From the NCBI RefSeq assembly GCF_900114215.1, contig NZ_FOSG01000008.1, forward strand, positions 186,001-250,000: DNA of 64,000 bases, given 5' to 3'. Both the position numbers and the translations under genes were made by a program. Positions 22,873 through 30,842 of the stretch are shown here, in pieces. The notes under the pieces are model-generated. The model ran no database searches. It worked only from the letters and a program-made list of their open reading frames with translations, and was not told where the DNA came from. The DNA comes from Streptomyces mangrovi. GTDB lineage: Bacteria; Actinomycetota; Actinomycetes; Streptomycetales; Streptomycetaceae. Positions within the stretch are counted from its first letter, which is position 1. Every line of letters starts with the position of its first letter.

Positions 22873-23072
22873 CAGCGGCTCCTCCGCTTCCGGGCGGCGC
22901 GGGCCAGGGCGCGGCGGGTAGCGCGGTTCGGCCGCGGGGGCTCGGAGTCGTTGTCGGGCAGCGCGGTCTCCCCGTCGACGAGCTGCTCGCCGGTCCATTC
23001 GACGGTGCTGTTCCAGGTGACGCCCGGGCGCGGGGTGTGCTCGCCGCGCGGGGCGGACGACGGGCCGCTCAC
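22872..23072 (-). CDS. Small basic protein
   Basis: 66 aa from the GTG at 23072 (GTGA overlap). Contains WNSTVEWTGEQLVDGETALP and a strongly basic end (RATRRALARAARKRRSR). No family recognised. Confidence 0.5.
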   Translation of the reverse strand: MSGPSSAPRGEHTPRPGVTWNSTVEWTGEQLVDGETALPDNDSEPPRPNRATRRALARAARKRRSR

Positions 23073-23470
23073 CGCCGCGCCCCCTGCCGGGACTCGGCCT
23101 CGTCACGGCCGGTCAGGATCGCGACGAGCCGGTCACGGTCGACCGTGTCATCGAGACGCCGGACGTAATCGACCGCGCGCTGCACCCGATCGTCGGACCC
23201 GCGCAGCCACGGGGCGAGGGCGTCCACCACCACGACCGCGCGCTGCGCATCCCGGGACCGGCCACACTGGCACGGCCCACGACGCTCGCAGGACGGGCAC
23301 GGCACCGGCTTGCCGAGCGCGTGCTCGACGACCCGCAGCAGCCGCAGCTCGTCGGGCCCGGCCGTGGCCGGTTCCTCGACCGGGGCGTCGGTGGCGGGCG
23401 GTTCGGGGCTGGTGAGGACGTCGGCGATGCGGGTGAGTTGCTGGCCGATGGTGGTCAGGGGGTCGGTCAT
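23069..23470 (-). CDS. Hypothetical protein with zinc knuckle
   Basis: 133 aa. Helical ends with a central CPSCERRGPCQCGR metal site. Start and stop both overlap neighbours. No family recognised. Confidence 0.55.
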   Translation of the reverse strand: MTDPLTTIGQQLTRIADVLTSPEPPATDAPVEEPATAGPDELRLLRVVEHALGKPVPCPSCERRGPCQCGRSRDAQRAVVVVDALAPWLRGSDDRVQRAVDYVRRLDDTVDRDRLVAILTGRDEAESRQGARR

Positions 23471-23676
23471 CGTCCGGTCCTTTCTGGCGTGCTGATCTTG
23501 CGGGAGCCGGTCAGCGGATGGGCGCGGTGCAGCTCGGCCTCAAGTGCGGCGCGGTGCGCGGCCGCGCGCGGGTCCGGCCGACCGCGCACCGGCCGCTTGC
23601 GACGGGTGGGACGGCGGCCGCCGAACGTCCCGTCCGGGATCGTCTCGGCGAGCAGCCGGTCGACGGACACCCTCAC
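23467..23676 (-). CDS. Small basic protein
   Basis: 69 aa from the GTG at 23676, overlapping the upstream TGA. VRVSVDRLLAETIPDGTFGG followed by a long Arg-rich stretch (RPTRRKRPVRGRPDPRAA). Nucleic-acid binding is plausible; no family recognised. Confidence 0.5.
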   Translation of the reverse strand: MRVSVDRLLAETIPDGTFGGRRPTRRKRPVRGRPDPRAAAHRAALEAELHRAHPLTGSRKISTPERTGR

Positions 23677-24152
23677 CGGACCGCCCCCGACTCCTGCACG
23701 GCGGCCGGCCGCTCCCGGTTGCGGCGCCGCAACTCCGCCAGCGCCGCCCGGAACTCCGCCGTCGGCTCCGACCGCGGCGCCGGAGTCGGGGCCGACGCCG
23801 GGGGCAACGCAGGCTGCTGCTCGCCGTGGATGACCGCGCGGCGCCGCGCGGCGAGCGTCTGCCGCCACCCGATGTCCGGCAGGTCGTCGTTCACGTGCAG
23901 CTCGACGTGCCGCGAGATCCGGTCCCGGACCGTGGTGCGCCAGCGGGCGGCGATGTCCTTCGGCATGATCGGCCATGCGGACTCGGCGTAGTGCTCGCCG
24001 ATCGCCTGCACCGCGAAGTCGTACGGCACGTCCCGCAGCGCGGTCGCCCACAACTCGACCTGCACCGCCTGCTCTGTCTCGTCGGTGCGCACCGCCCGGT
24101 CGTCGGCGAGGCTGACGACGCCGAGCAGCCTGATCGTCTCTGTCCTGTCCAC
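23673..24152 (-). CDS. Helicase-loader-like replication protein
   Basis: 159 aa from the GTG at 24152. The pattern TIRLLGVVSLADDR ... VQVELWATALRDVPYDFAVQ ... IGEHYAESAWPIMPKDIAAR resembles the helical core of phage loader/inhibitor proteins (G39P type), with the invariant Trp and the P-x-I end. The C-terminus is a Pro/Ala linker plus a basic helix. It lies directly after the initiator-like gene, as in other phage replication modules. Call is by motif layout. Confidence 0.6.
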   Translation of the reverse strand: MDRTETIRLLGVVSLADDRAVRTDETEQAVQVELWATALRDVPYDFAVQAIGEHYAESAWPIMPKDIAARWRTTVRDRISRHVELHVNDDLPDIGWRQTLAARRRAVIHGEQQPALPPASAPTPAPRSEPTAEFRAALAELRRRNRERPAAVQESGAVR

Positions 24153-24156
24153 CGGT

Positions 24157-24945
24157 TCAGACCTCCCGGGTCGTCTGGTCGAGCAGCCGGGCGAGCCCTT
24201 CGCGCTGCTGCTGTCCTCGTGTCTGCTGCTGGCGGGCGCCGGGGAACGGCACGATCTCCCCACCGGGTTCGGGCCGTTCGCGTTCGGCCCACGTCTGCCA
24301 CTGGCCTCCGAACCCGGCGGCGCGGGTGCCCTTGTCGCGCATGTGGCGGACGAATTTCCTCGTGACCGCGTCGAGCTGCTCGCTCGTCAACGGCGGGCGG
24401 CCGGCGTCTGCGCGGGCGGCCTGCGCGACGGCGACGTCGTCGGGGGATGGCTGCCATCCGGCCGGGATCTGCTGCGGCTCAGGCTCGGGCTCGGGTGCTG
24501 GCGGGCGGGGTGGCGCCGGGGGCTCCTCCCGGCGGGGCGGGTCCTCGCCGCGGGCGTCCTGGTCGTCGAGGCGGGGCTGCTGCGGACGCCGCGGCCCGCC
24601 GCGCTGCCGCCGCTTCTTCTCGACCTCTTTCGCCCGGCGCTCCTCCACCTGCACCCGCGACGGGTTCCGGCTGTCGGCGTAGTCGTGCATGTAGTAGTCA
24701 CCCTCGCGGGGCTGCGGGCAGCGGGGGCAGGTGTGGCCGTGCTCGTGCCACAACCCGACCTTGACCAACTTCGCCGCCTGAGCCGCCGAGCCGTACATCT
24801 TCACGACCTCGCACGGCACGTGCCCGTCGGTGAGGTGCTGCGCCACGTAGGACCCGACGCGCGTCCACAGCCCGAACGCGGCGTTCCCGGCGCGCATGAC
24901 CTTCGGGTGGCTGTGCGCCCCGTCGTCGACGAGGAAGTACGGCAT
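24157..24945 (-). CDS. Phage replication initiator (winged-helix, O-like)
   Basis: 262 aa; ATG at 24945. The N-terminus MPYFLVDDGAHSHPKVMRAG plus FGLWTRVGSYVAQHLTDG and YGSAAQAAKLVKVGLW is a signature of actinophage replication proteins with a winged helix; a zinc knuckle follows (CPRCPQP) with YYMHDYADSRNPS. After a charged Pro-rich linker the C-terminal region (LTSEQLDAVTRKFVRHMRDKG) may contact the helicase loader. Likely binds the phage origin. Confidence 0.7.
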   Translation of the reverse strand: MPYFLVDDGAHSHPKVMRAGNAAFGLWTRVGSYVAQHLTDGHVPCEVVKMYGSAAQAAKLVKVGLWHEHGHTCPRCPQPREGDYYMHDYADSRNPSRVQVEERRAKEVEKKRRQRGGPRRPQQPRLDDQDARGEDPPRREEPPAPPRPPAPEPEPEPQQIPAGWQPSPDDVAVAQAARADAGRPPLTSEQLDAVTRKFVRHMRDKGTRAAGFGGQWQTWAERERPEPGGEIVPFPGARQQQTRGQQQREGLARLLDQTTREV

Positions 24946-24957
24946 CGGTGTCTCCGA

Positions 24958-25317
24958 TCAGAGGGTGAGCTGACCGTCAGGGACGGCCGGTGGCTTACGG
25001 GTGGTGCGGGGCCGCTCGGGCGGGGCGGCGGGGGCGGTGCACTGGTGGTCGATCACGTGCGGGTGCGGGCACGGCCCGCCGGTCCGGTGGCAGTCCGCCC
25101 ACCGCAGATCCGGCCCGTCCGCCGTGGTGCGCAGGCACCAGTCGAGACGGTTCGGCTCCCGCAGCCGATACGCGGCAGCCGGGGCCAACGGCTCGACGTC
25201 CGCCGTCACATCAAGGGCGGCACGACGGCCGACGAGCTGCCGCAGCACCGGCCGACGGCAGCGGGGGCAGCGCACACGCTGCGCCCCGCTACCAGCGGCG
25301 GGCGGACGCGGTGTCAT
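24958..25317 (-). CDS. Zinc-finger protein
   Basis: 119 aa; ATG at 25317 overlaps the preceding stop. N-terminal RVRCPRCRRPVLRQLVGRRAA finger and a second group of Cys/His (WCLRTTADG, CHRTGGPCPHPHVIDHQC). Common accessory DNA-binding type in actinophage replication regions; role unknown. Confidence 0.6.
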   Translation of the reverse strand: MTPRPPAAGSGAQRVRCPRCRRPVLRQLVGRRAALDVTADVEPLAPAAAYRLREPNRLDWCLRTTADGPDLRWADCHRTGGPCPHPHVIDHQCTAPAAPPERPRTTRKPPAVPDGQLTL

Positions 25318-25766
25318 CCGCGCTGCTCGACCCGCACCCCGCCGCGACGGCTGCGGCGCTGCTGCTGCTCTTGGTGCGCCTCGAACTCGCCCTCGGTCGG
25401 GTGGTGCGCGAGCAGCTCGGCGACCGCCCGCTCGGCGTCATGGCTGCCGGGCCCGAGCTCGTCGAGGGTGTCCTGCATGCGGCGACGCCGCATCATCGCC
25501 CGCTGCACCTCGCGCAGCTGCTGGATCTGCTCGGCGTCGGTGGCGACCTCCGCGAGCGTCACCCGGAGCTTCACCTGCGGCGCCTTGTCCTCGCCTGCGG
25601 CGTGCCCGGTGTAGCTCGTCGACGCAAGCTCGACGACCGCGACGACCCGGCTCCCGGGGGCCTCGAACAGCCCGCGGCGCAGCTCGTCGGGTATGGCCTG
25701 GTGGAGCATCGCGGCCTCGGGGTCGAGCTTGACCTCGACGTCGGCGTCTTTGTCGAGCTTCGGCAT
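25314..25766 (-). CDS. Conserved actinophage replication-region protein
   Basis: 150 aa; ATG at 25766 with AGGAAGGAC upstream. Beta-rich core (GSRVVAVVELASTSYTGHAA, KAPQVKLRVTLAEVATDAEQ) followed by a helix (IQQLREVQRAMMRRRRMQ). Position suggests a role in replication or recombination, but none is established. Confidence 0.6.
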   Translation of the reverse strand: MPKLDKDADVEVKLDPEAAMLHQAIPDELRRGLFEAPGSRVVAVVELASTSYTGHAAGEDKAPQVKLRVTLAEVATDAEQIQQLREVQRAMMRRRRMQDTLDELGPGSHDAERAVAELLAHHPTEGEFEAHQEQQQRRSRRGGVRVEQRG

Positions 25767-25812
25767 GGTGTGGGTCCTTCCTGGCGGGCGGGTAGAGAGG
25801 GGTGGTGCGCCC

Positions 25813-25841
25813 GGGGCCGGGGGGCGTCGATGGCCGGCCCC
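25813..25841 (-). terminator. Hairpin after the MazG-like gene
   Basis: GGGGCCGG (25813-25820) pairs with CCGGCCCC (25834-25841), with further GC-rich flanks, 12 nt past the stop at 25854. Confidence 0.45.
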
Positions 25842-25853
25842 GCCCCGGGGCGT

Positions 25854-26234
25854 TCAGGCGACGTGGTTGTCGAACACTTCCGCCGGCGTCGGCACGACCG
25901 GCGCGGCGGCCGGGCGGCGGTCGAGGTCGCTGATCCACGCCGCGCACACCGCAGCGACCTGAACCAGCTCAGCGCGCAGCGCGGCCGGATCCGTTTCGGC
26001 GAGCGCCTCGTACACCTCTTCCAGCAGCACCAGCGCCCACAGCGGCCCGTCCGGGCTGATCGCGTCGCGCTGGCACCGCTCCCGCGCGGCGCGGGCCTTG
26101 GCGATGTAGCCGGGGGTGCCGGTGCCGTCGGGGTGCCGCTGGTCACCCCAGCGAGCGAGCTGGAGCTGCCGTTCGGCGTCGACGGCGGCGGCGAACGTCT
26201 GCATGCCGCGGGTGGCGAACAGGGAGGGATACAT
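25854..26234 (-). CDS. MazG-like nucleotide pyrophosphohydrolase
   Basis: 126 aa from the ATG at 26234 (ATGA overlap). AVDAERQLQLARWGDQRHPDG is the usual opening of phage MazG-like proteins. The helix LLEEVYEAL and the later LRAELVQVAAVCAAWISDL carry the EExxE and E-x-x-D/A positions of all-alpha NTP pyrophosphatases, though the last acidic residue looks replaced. Would hydrolyse NTPs or alarmones during infection. Confidence 0.68.
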   Translation of the reverse strand: MYPSLFATRGMQTFAAAVDAERQLQLARWGDQRHPDGTGTPGYIAKARAARERCQRDAISPDGPLWALVLLEEVYEALAETDPAALRAELVQVAAVCAAWISDLDRRPAAAPVVPTPAEVFDNHVA

Positions 26235-26422
26235 CAGTCGGTGTCCTCTCGGGTGGTGGGTGCGGGGATCAGGTCGAGGGCGTCGCCGATGGACTCGGCG
26301 AGACGGCGGCGCTTCGCGGCCAGGGTCGGGGCGTGCTTCTCGCACGCGTCGGCGGCATCGAGCAGGCTGTCGACGACTTCGGAGAGGTCATCAGCGCTGG
26401 GCAGGCGCAGGGTGACGGCCAT
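26234..26422 (-). CDS. Small helical protein
   Basis: 62 aa. LPSADDLSEVVDSLLDAADACEK and LAAKRRRLAESIGDALDLI form two helices. Coupled to the MazG-like gene. No family recognised. Confidence 0.55.
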   Translation of the reverse strand: MAVTLRLPSADDLSEVVDSLLDAADACEKHAPTLAAKRRRLAESIGDALDLIPAPTTREDTD

Positions 26423-26426
26423 CGGT

Positions 26427-26693
26427 TCAGGTCCTTCGGGTGGGGTGGCGGCGGCGCCAGTCGCGTAGGGCAGCCGCCGCCCGGACTTCGGGGAGCGGGC
26501 AGTCGTCCCGCATGTGGCGTTCGGCGCGGATCACGAGCGACTGCACGGCGACCTCGCCCTCGGCGGACTCGGCGAACTGCCCGCATCGGCAGTCGGCGTC
26601 CGCGACCGGAAGGGTCTTCGGGCTGTCGAGGCGGACGCGGATCCCGAATCCGTGGTCGGGGTCGCAGATCGTCGGCGTGATCCGGCCGCTCAC
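26427..26693 (-). CDS. Small hypothetical protein
   Basis: 88 aa from the GTG at 26693, overlapping the methyltransferase stop. Contains CDPDHGFGIRVRLD and DADCRCGQFAESAEG with ERHMRDDCPLPEVRAA; three Cys and His suggest a metal site. No family recognised. Confidence 0.55.
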   Translation of the reverse strand: MSGRITPTICDPDHGFGIRVRLDSPKTLPVADADCRCGQFAESAEGEVAVQSLVIRAERHMRDDCPLPEVRAAAALRDWRRRHPTRRT

Positions 26694-27976
26694 GACAGCA
26701 CTGCCTTCACCCGCTCGCCGATCCAGCGGGCCGCGTTCACCGACACCGCGTTCCCGGCCTGAAGGATCCGCTCCTCCTGGTTGCCGTGAACGACGTACTC
26801 CGCCGGGAACCGCTGCGCCTGCATCAACTCCTGCGTGGTGAACATGCGGATCGTGCAGTCGTCCACCACCGGGGCCGGCCTCACGAGCGAGTGGTGCGGC
26901 TTCGTCGCCAGCGTGGTGATCGGCTCAGCCGTGGTCCGCACCGCAGCCTTCCGCCCGTTGGGCACCACCAGCGCGTGATGACGGCCCTGCGCGGACAGCG
27001 CCGGAACGGGGGCGGTCGTCGCCACCGCGGTGCCGTTACGGCGGAGCATCGCGATGTGCGGGGCATACCCGTACTTCGCCAAGCCCTGAGCGATCCGGGC
27101 CCGCGTCGCCTCGGCGTACGGGGTGAACTTCTTCCGGTTCGGCTTCCCGTCTCCGACCCGCTGCCCAGGCAGATCCCAGTCGATGATCGAGGCGACCGGC
27201 CGCGTGACCGGCTCCAGGATCAGATGACCGCACTCCCGGTTCGGGCACCGGTAGTCGTACTGCACCCCCCACTTCCCGATCCGGCGGCGACGCTGGTTGC
27301 GCCACACCTGCCGCGCCCGCACCGGCCCACACTCCGGGCACACCGCCGCCGGCCGCGGCTCCAGGTCCGGCAGCGGGATGCCCTTGCGGGTGAACACCAC
27401 ATACAGCCGGTCCCGGTACTGCGGAGCGAGAAGGTTCTCGTCGTCACCGAGATGCGCGGAGGACGCACACACGATCTGGTGCTGGTAGCCCAGGATGCCC
27501 ATGCCGGACAGCCACCAGTCGAACAGCTCCCAGTCGGTAGCGAACTCGATGACGTTCTCGCACAGCACCGCGTCGTACCGGTGGACCTCGGTGGCGGCGA
27601 TGATGTCCAGCGCGGTCGCGCGGGTCCGCTCGAACGTCTCCGCCTTCGCGATGCCGTCCTCGCCGGTGCCGTCCAGGTCGAGGGCGGCCTGCCCGCGGGT
27701 GCGGCGGCGTCCGCCGGACGGGCTGATCTCGGTACAGATCGGGGAGCCCCACAGGACGCGGGTGCGGGGCAGTCGCCGCTTGTCGAGGGCGTTGATGTCC
27801 TCGATCCAGTGCTCGGCACCGGGGTGGTTGGCCTCGTGGGTGCGGATGCTGACCGGGTCGTGGTTCGCTGCGAGACGGAGGGTGTACCCGGCCTCGACGA
27901 GCCCGGTCGAGGACCCGCCGGCGCCGCAGAACAGGTCGGTGAAGGTGATGTCACCGTCGTGTCGGAACGCGCTCAT
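26690..27976 (-). CDS. DNA (cytosine-5-)-methyltransferase
   Basis: 428 aa; ATG at 27976. Motif I TDLFCGAGGSSTGLVEAGY; motif IV is GSPICTEISPSGGRR, with P-x-C in place of the usual P-P-C; motif VI CENVIEF; motif VIII QYRDRLYVVF; motif X QAGNAVSVNAARW. A zinc-binding insert (CPECGPVRAR ... CPNRECGH) sits in the recognition region. No partner restriction enzyme is present, so it probably protects phage DNA or alters host methylation. Translationally coupled to the WhiB gene upstream. Confidence 0.88.
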   Translation of the reverse strand: MSAFRHDGDITFTDLFCGAGGSSTGLVEAGYTLRLAANHDPVSIRTHEANHPGAEHWIEDINALDKRRLPRTRVLWGSPICTEISPSGGRRRTRGQAALDLDGTGEDGIAKAETFERTRATALDIIAATEVHRYDAVLCENVIEFATDWELFDWWLSGMGILGYQHQIVCASSAHLGDDENLLAPQYRDRLYVVFTRKGIPLPDLEPRPAAVCPECGPVRARQVWRNQRRRRIGKWGVQYDYRCPNRECGHLILEPVTRPVASIIDWDLPGQRVGDGKPNRKKFTPYAEATRARIAQGLAKYGYAPHIAMLRRNGTAVATTAPVPALSAQGRHHALVVPNGRKAAVRTTAEPITTLATKPHHSLVRPAPVVDDCTIRMFTTQELMQAQRFPAEYVVHGNQEERILQAGNAVSVNAARWIGERVKAVLS

Positions 27977-28245
27977 GCCGCTACCTCCGTTTTCCGCGCC
28001 CGTCGGTGGGCGTCTTGGCGTTCGTCGGCCGTCGCGCCGCCCCACACCCCGTGAAAGGTCCGGTAGCCGGGGCTGCTCTCCACCCGGTCGATGTACTCCC
28101 GGCACTCGGCCACCACCGGGCAGCGGGCGCAGATCGCCAGCGCCCGGGAGGTGCCGTTGTTGGGGCCGCCGGTCTCGGGGAAGAACAGATCGGTGTCGGC
28201 ACCGAGGCACGCGGCGCGGTCGCGCCATGCTTCGTTGACGACCAT
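27973..28245 (-). CDS. WhiB-family iron-sulphur regulator
   Basis: 90 aa from the ATG at 28245; GTG at 28248 is an alternative. WRDRAACLGADTDLFFPE, then ICARCPVVAECREY supply four Cys for the 4Fe-4S cluster; FHGVWGG is the conserved turn. A phage-encoded Wbl protein could compete with host WhiB proteins for sigma factor, as with phage TM4 WhiBTM4. Overlaps both neighbours. Confidence 0.88.
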   Translation of the reverse strand: MVVNEAWRDRAACLGADTDLFFPETGGPNNGTSRALAICARCPVVAECREYIDRVESSPGYRTFHGVWGGATADERQDAHRRARKTEVAA

Positions 28246-28850
28246 CACGCCACCTCCGCCAGCGTCGGCCAGTCGACTTTGCGGAGCCGCTCGCGCTGCC
28301 CGGCCGGGAGGTCGAACAGCGGGTGGCCGTAGTGGTCGAGCCCAGCGACCCGCAGCCACCACGCGTCGCACATGTCCCCGCCCTCACCCCGCGCGTTGAG
28401 GTCGCCCGGGAACTTCACCCCGGCGGCGAGGTACGCGGCATCGGCCATCTCCCGCTTGTCAGCCCGGCCGTTGTCGCAGGCGTACGACTTGAGCGTCGCC
28501 GGGACCACCAGCGCGTACGGGATACGGTCATCGGCGAGCGCGGCCCGCACGACACCGTGGACCATGGCCGTGATCCCCGCGCCCATCGCGTGCTTCGGCA
28601 GGTCCTCGATCACCGCCACGTCCGGCCGCTCCTGCCCGAGTTCGTAGGCGATGCGGTCGCGGATGACGCACAGTCGGGCGTCGCCGTCCTTCTGCCGGGT
28701 CCGGATCCGGAACGTCGACCCGTCCGGCAGACACACCCCGGTCGAGGTGAGGGACAGGTCCAGCCCGAGCACCCGCAGCCCGACCGGGACCGCCGGGGCG
28801 TCGTCGAGCGGGACGCCGGCGGGCAGCAGCCCAGGGATCGTCGCGGTCAC
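28245..28850 (-). CDS. RuvC-like Holliday junction resolvase
   Basis: 201 aa from the GTG at 28850 (GTGA overlap). RNase H-like fold: LRVLGLDLSLTSTGVCLP (first Asp), PDVAVIEDLPKHAMG (Glu), and GEGGDMCDAWWLRVAG (last Asp). Phage RuvC-like enzymes resolve replication intermediates before packaging. Confidence 0.8.
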   Translation of the reverse strand: MTATIPGLLPAGVPLDDAPAVPVGLRVLGLDLSLTSTGVCLPDGSTFRIRTRQKDGDARLCVIRDRIAYELGQERPDVAVIEDLPKHAMGAGITAMVHGVVRAALADDRIPYALVVPATLKSYACDNGRADKREMADAAYLAAGVKFPGDLNARGEGGDMCDAWWLRVAGLDHYGHPLFDLPAGQRERLRKVDWPTLAEVA

Positions 28851-29128
28851 TGGGCACCGCCCTTCGCGTCGCGGCGGGCTTGCCACTCCTCTTCGGTGAG
28901 GTAGCCCGTCCGGCCGTGACGCTGCTTGGTCTTGCGCTCGGCCTGGTAGGCGCGCTCCGCGTCCCGGCACTCCTCACACAGTGGCTCGCGGCGGTAGTAG
29001 TGCTGCCGGGCGCCGCGGTAGGTGCCGTGAGCGATCGGCTTGCGCTTGCTGCCGCCTCGATTCTTCGGCGGGGTGAGGCCGATGGCCTCCATCAACTCGT
29101 CGAGCTGGGCGTCGGTCAGCTCAGCCAC
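28847..29128 (-). CDS. Small DNA-binding-like protein
   Basis: 93 aa from the GTG at 29128. LTDAQLDELMEAIGLTPP, then a Lys/Arg/Gly stretch, HGTYRGARQHYYRREPLCEECRDAERAY (knuckle with CEEC) and a charged helix. This is a recurrent small actinophage and plasmid protein type of unknown role. Confidence 0.6.
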   Translation of the reverse strand: MAELTDAQLDELMEAIGLTPPKNRGGSKRKPIAHGTYRGARQHYYRREPLCEECRDAERAYQAERKTKQRHGRTGYLTEEEWQARRDAKGGAQ

Positions 29129-29225
29129 GGCGACCACCCCGCCCCGGGAACAGCCGAACCGCCCACACGACCGCCGGGACCGCGACGGTCGCCACCGCAC
29201 CCCCGTACAGGGCCAGCGCGCTCAC
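29121..29225 (-). CDS. Single-pass membrane peptide
   Basis: 34 aa from the GTG at 29225, which overlaps the upstream TGA; its stop overlaps the next start by 8 nt. VSALALYGGAVATVAVPAVVW is a full transmembrane segment followed by a basic tail. Included on the strength of coupling on both sides. Confidence 0.45.
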   Translation of the reverse strand: MSALALYGGAVATVAVPAVVWAVRLFPGRGGRRG

Positions 29226-29671
29226 CGACGCTCACCCCGCATCGGACCCCACATCATGTGCACCTGATCCAGCGGGCACGTCCCCAGCGCGTCGTTCGAC
29301 TGCATCAGCGGCACCCCACTGGCCTGGTCGTACAGCCCGGCCCACCACCACTCGGACCCGCCGCTGTCGACCCACGTCAGCGCGAGGTCCCACGGGTCGC
29401 CGTTGTGGTCGCGCCACACCGGCGCCGACGCCTCGACGACGGGCGGGTGCGCGGCCAGCGGCGCGCTGTCGGCCGGGTGCTGCGGGCGGCAGCACGCGTG
29501 CCCGGCCTGCTCGACCCGGTCGGCCAGGTCCCGCAGCATCTGCGCCTGCACCGCCGGGCACGGCGACGTCGAGGTGACCTGCGGCCGGCCGTGCCGGTCG
29601 ATGGTGGCGACGAGCGGGTACTCGCGCAGGTCGAGCACGCGGATCTGCGGCTCACAGTGGTTGTGCATCAT
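29222..29671 (-). CDS. Hypothetical phage protein
   Basis: 149 aa from the first of two ATGs (29671), which overlaps the exonuclease stop. IRVLDLREYPLVATIDRHG, VQAQMLRDLADRVEQAGHACC and a Trp-rich C-terminus (DPWDLALTWVDSGGSEWWWAGLYD). No family recognised. Confidence 0.6.
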   Translation of the reverse strand: MMHNHCEPQIRVLDLREYPLVATIDRHGRPQVTSTSPCPAVQAQMLRDLADRVEQAGHACCRPQHPADSAPLAAHPPVVEASAPVWRDHNGDPWDLALTWVDSGGSEWWWAGLYDQASGVPLMQSNDALGTCPLDQVHMMWGPMRGERR

Positions 29672-30462
29672 CAGCGGTCCCCCCACGGGATCAGCGGCCA
29701 CGAACGGTCGACGACGGCGTTCGGGTCCTTCTTGCGGAAGTGCTTTTCGAGCCCGGCCGCCTGCTCAGCGGCCCACATGACCTGTCGGGCGTGCAGCTCG
29801 GCGAGCGTGAGGTCACGCAGCCGGTAGAACCGCGGCCGGCGGGCGGTACGGATCGGCTCGGGCCAGTCGCTCGGGCGGGTGTGCGCGAGCGTCCCGATCC
29901 GGTGCACGACCCGGGCGGCGACGACCGCGTCGTACGACGCGCCGTGCGCTCCGTCCTCGTCCCACGGCAGGCCGTACACCCCGGCGAGGGTGACGAGCTG
30001 CCGGGCACCCTGCTTCTCCGACACGCGACTGCGGTAGGGCAGGCAGTAGGTGTCCAGCACGCGGGAGTCGATGCAGTGCAGCGGCGCACCGTCCAGCCGC
30101 GCGTCGAGCGGGGCGAGGCCGTAGCGGCGCAGCTCCCGGTCGAGGATCGTCAGGTCATAGGGCACGTTGTGCCCCACCACGGCGGCCCCGGCGCGGGCGT
30201 ATCCGGCGAGTACATCGGCGATGTAGTCGACCGCGCCCGGGGCGGGTTCGCCCTTCGTGCGGGCCTCTTCGGTGGTGATGCCGTGCACGTCGGTCGCTTC
30301 GGCGGGGATCTCGACGCCGGGGTTCACGAACCAGTCGTGCGGCTCGACCGGCTCGCCACCGCCGAGCCCGTACACCGCGGCGGTGACGATGCGGTCCGCC
30401 TCGACGTCGACGCCGGTCGTCTCGGTGTCGAACGCCGCCAGCCTGCCCAGATGCCAGGTCAT
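29671..30462 (-). CDS. DnaQ-like 3'-5' exonuclease (DEDDh)
   Basis: 263 aa from the ATG at 30462. ExoI LAAFDTETTGVDVEADRIV, ExoII VVGHNVPYDLTILDREL, ExoIII HGASYDAVVAARV with the H-D pair of the DEDDh class; HGITTEEARTKG is the conserved loop between. Likely proofreading or DNA turnover during phage replication. The C-terminal 60 residues are basic. Confidence 0.87.
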   Translation of the reverse strand: MTWHLGRLAAFDTETTGVDVEADRIVTAAVYGLGGGEPVEPHDWFVNPGVEIPAEATDVHGITTEEARTKGEPAPGAVDYIADVLAGYARAGAAVVGHNVPYDLTILDRELRRYGLAPLDARLDGAPLHCIDSRVLDTYCLPYRSRVSEKQGARQLVTLAGVYGLPWDEDGAHGASYDAVVAARVVHRIGTLAHTRPSDWPEPIRTARRPRFYRLRDLTLAELHARQVMWAAEQAAGLEKHFRKKDPNAVVDRSWPLIPWGDR

Positions 30463-30842
30463 CAGCAGCCCTCCCGATCCGACAGGGCCCGGTCCAGGAC
30501 ACCGGCCGCCGGGTCCTCCCACACCGCACGGGAGCTGACCGGCGGATGCCCATCGGCCAGCCGCTCGACCACCGTCGCCAGGACGGCCGGGTCGGCGAGG
30601 TGCGCCACCAGCAGCGGCCCGAACCGGTCGCCAGTGGTGTGCGGCGCGGTATGCAGCCACCCGCGAGCCGACTCCCACCGCAGCCGGACCGTGTCCCACT
30701 GGAACTCGGCGAACAGGTCCGCGGGGTGCCGCTCGTCGCCGAGCACGACGCTGGCGGTCACCACGTCGGGCACGTGCCCAGCGGCGGTGAGCGCGGCGTG
30801 CACGGCGTCGACGTAGGGCAGGTGCGGGAACACGGGGCTCAT
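30462..30842 (-). CDS. DUF6292-like protein
   Basis: 126 aa from the ATG at 30842. LPYVDAVHAALTAAGHVPDV, FQWDTVRLRWESARGWLHT and a final LADPAVLATVVERLADG resemble the DUF6292 family of Streptomyces. Function unknown. Overlaps both neighbours. Confidence 0.6.
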   Translation of the reverse strand: MSPVFPHLPYVDAVHAALTAAGHVPDVVTASVVLGDERHPADLFAEFQWDTVRLRWESARGWLHTAPHTTGDRFGPLLVAHLADPAVLATVVERLADGHPPVSSRAVWEDPAAGVLDRALSDREGC

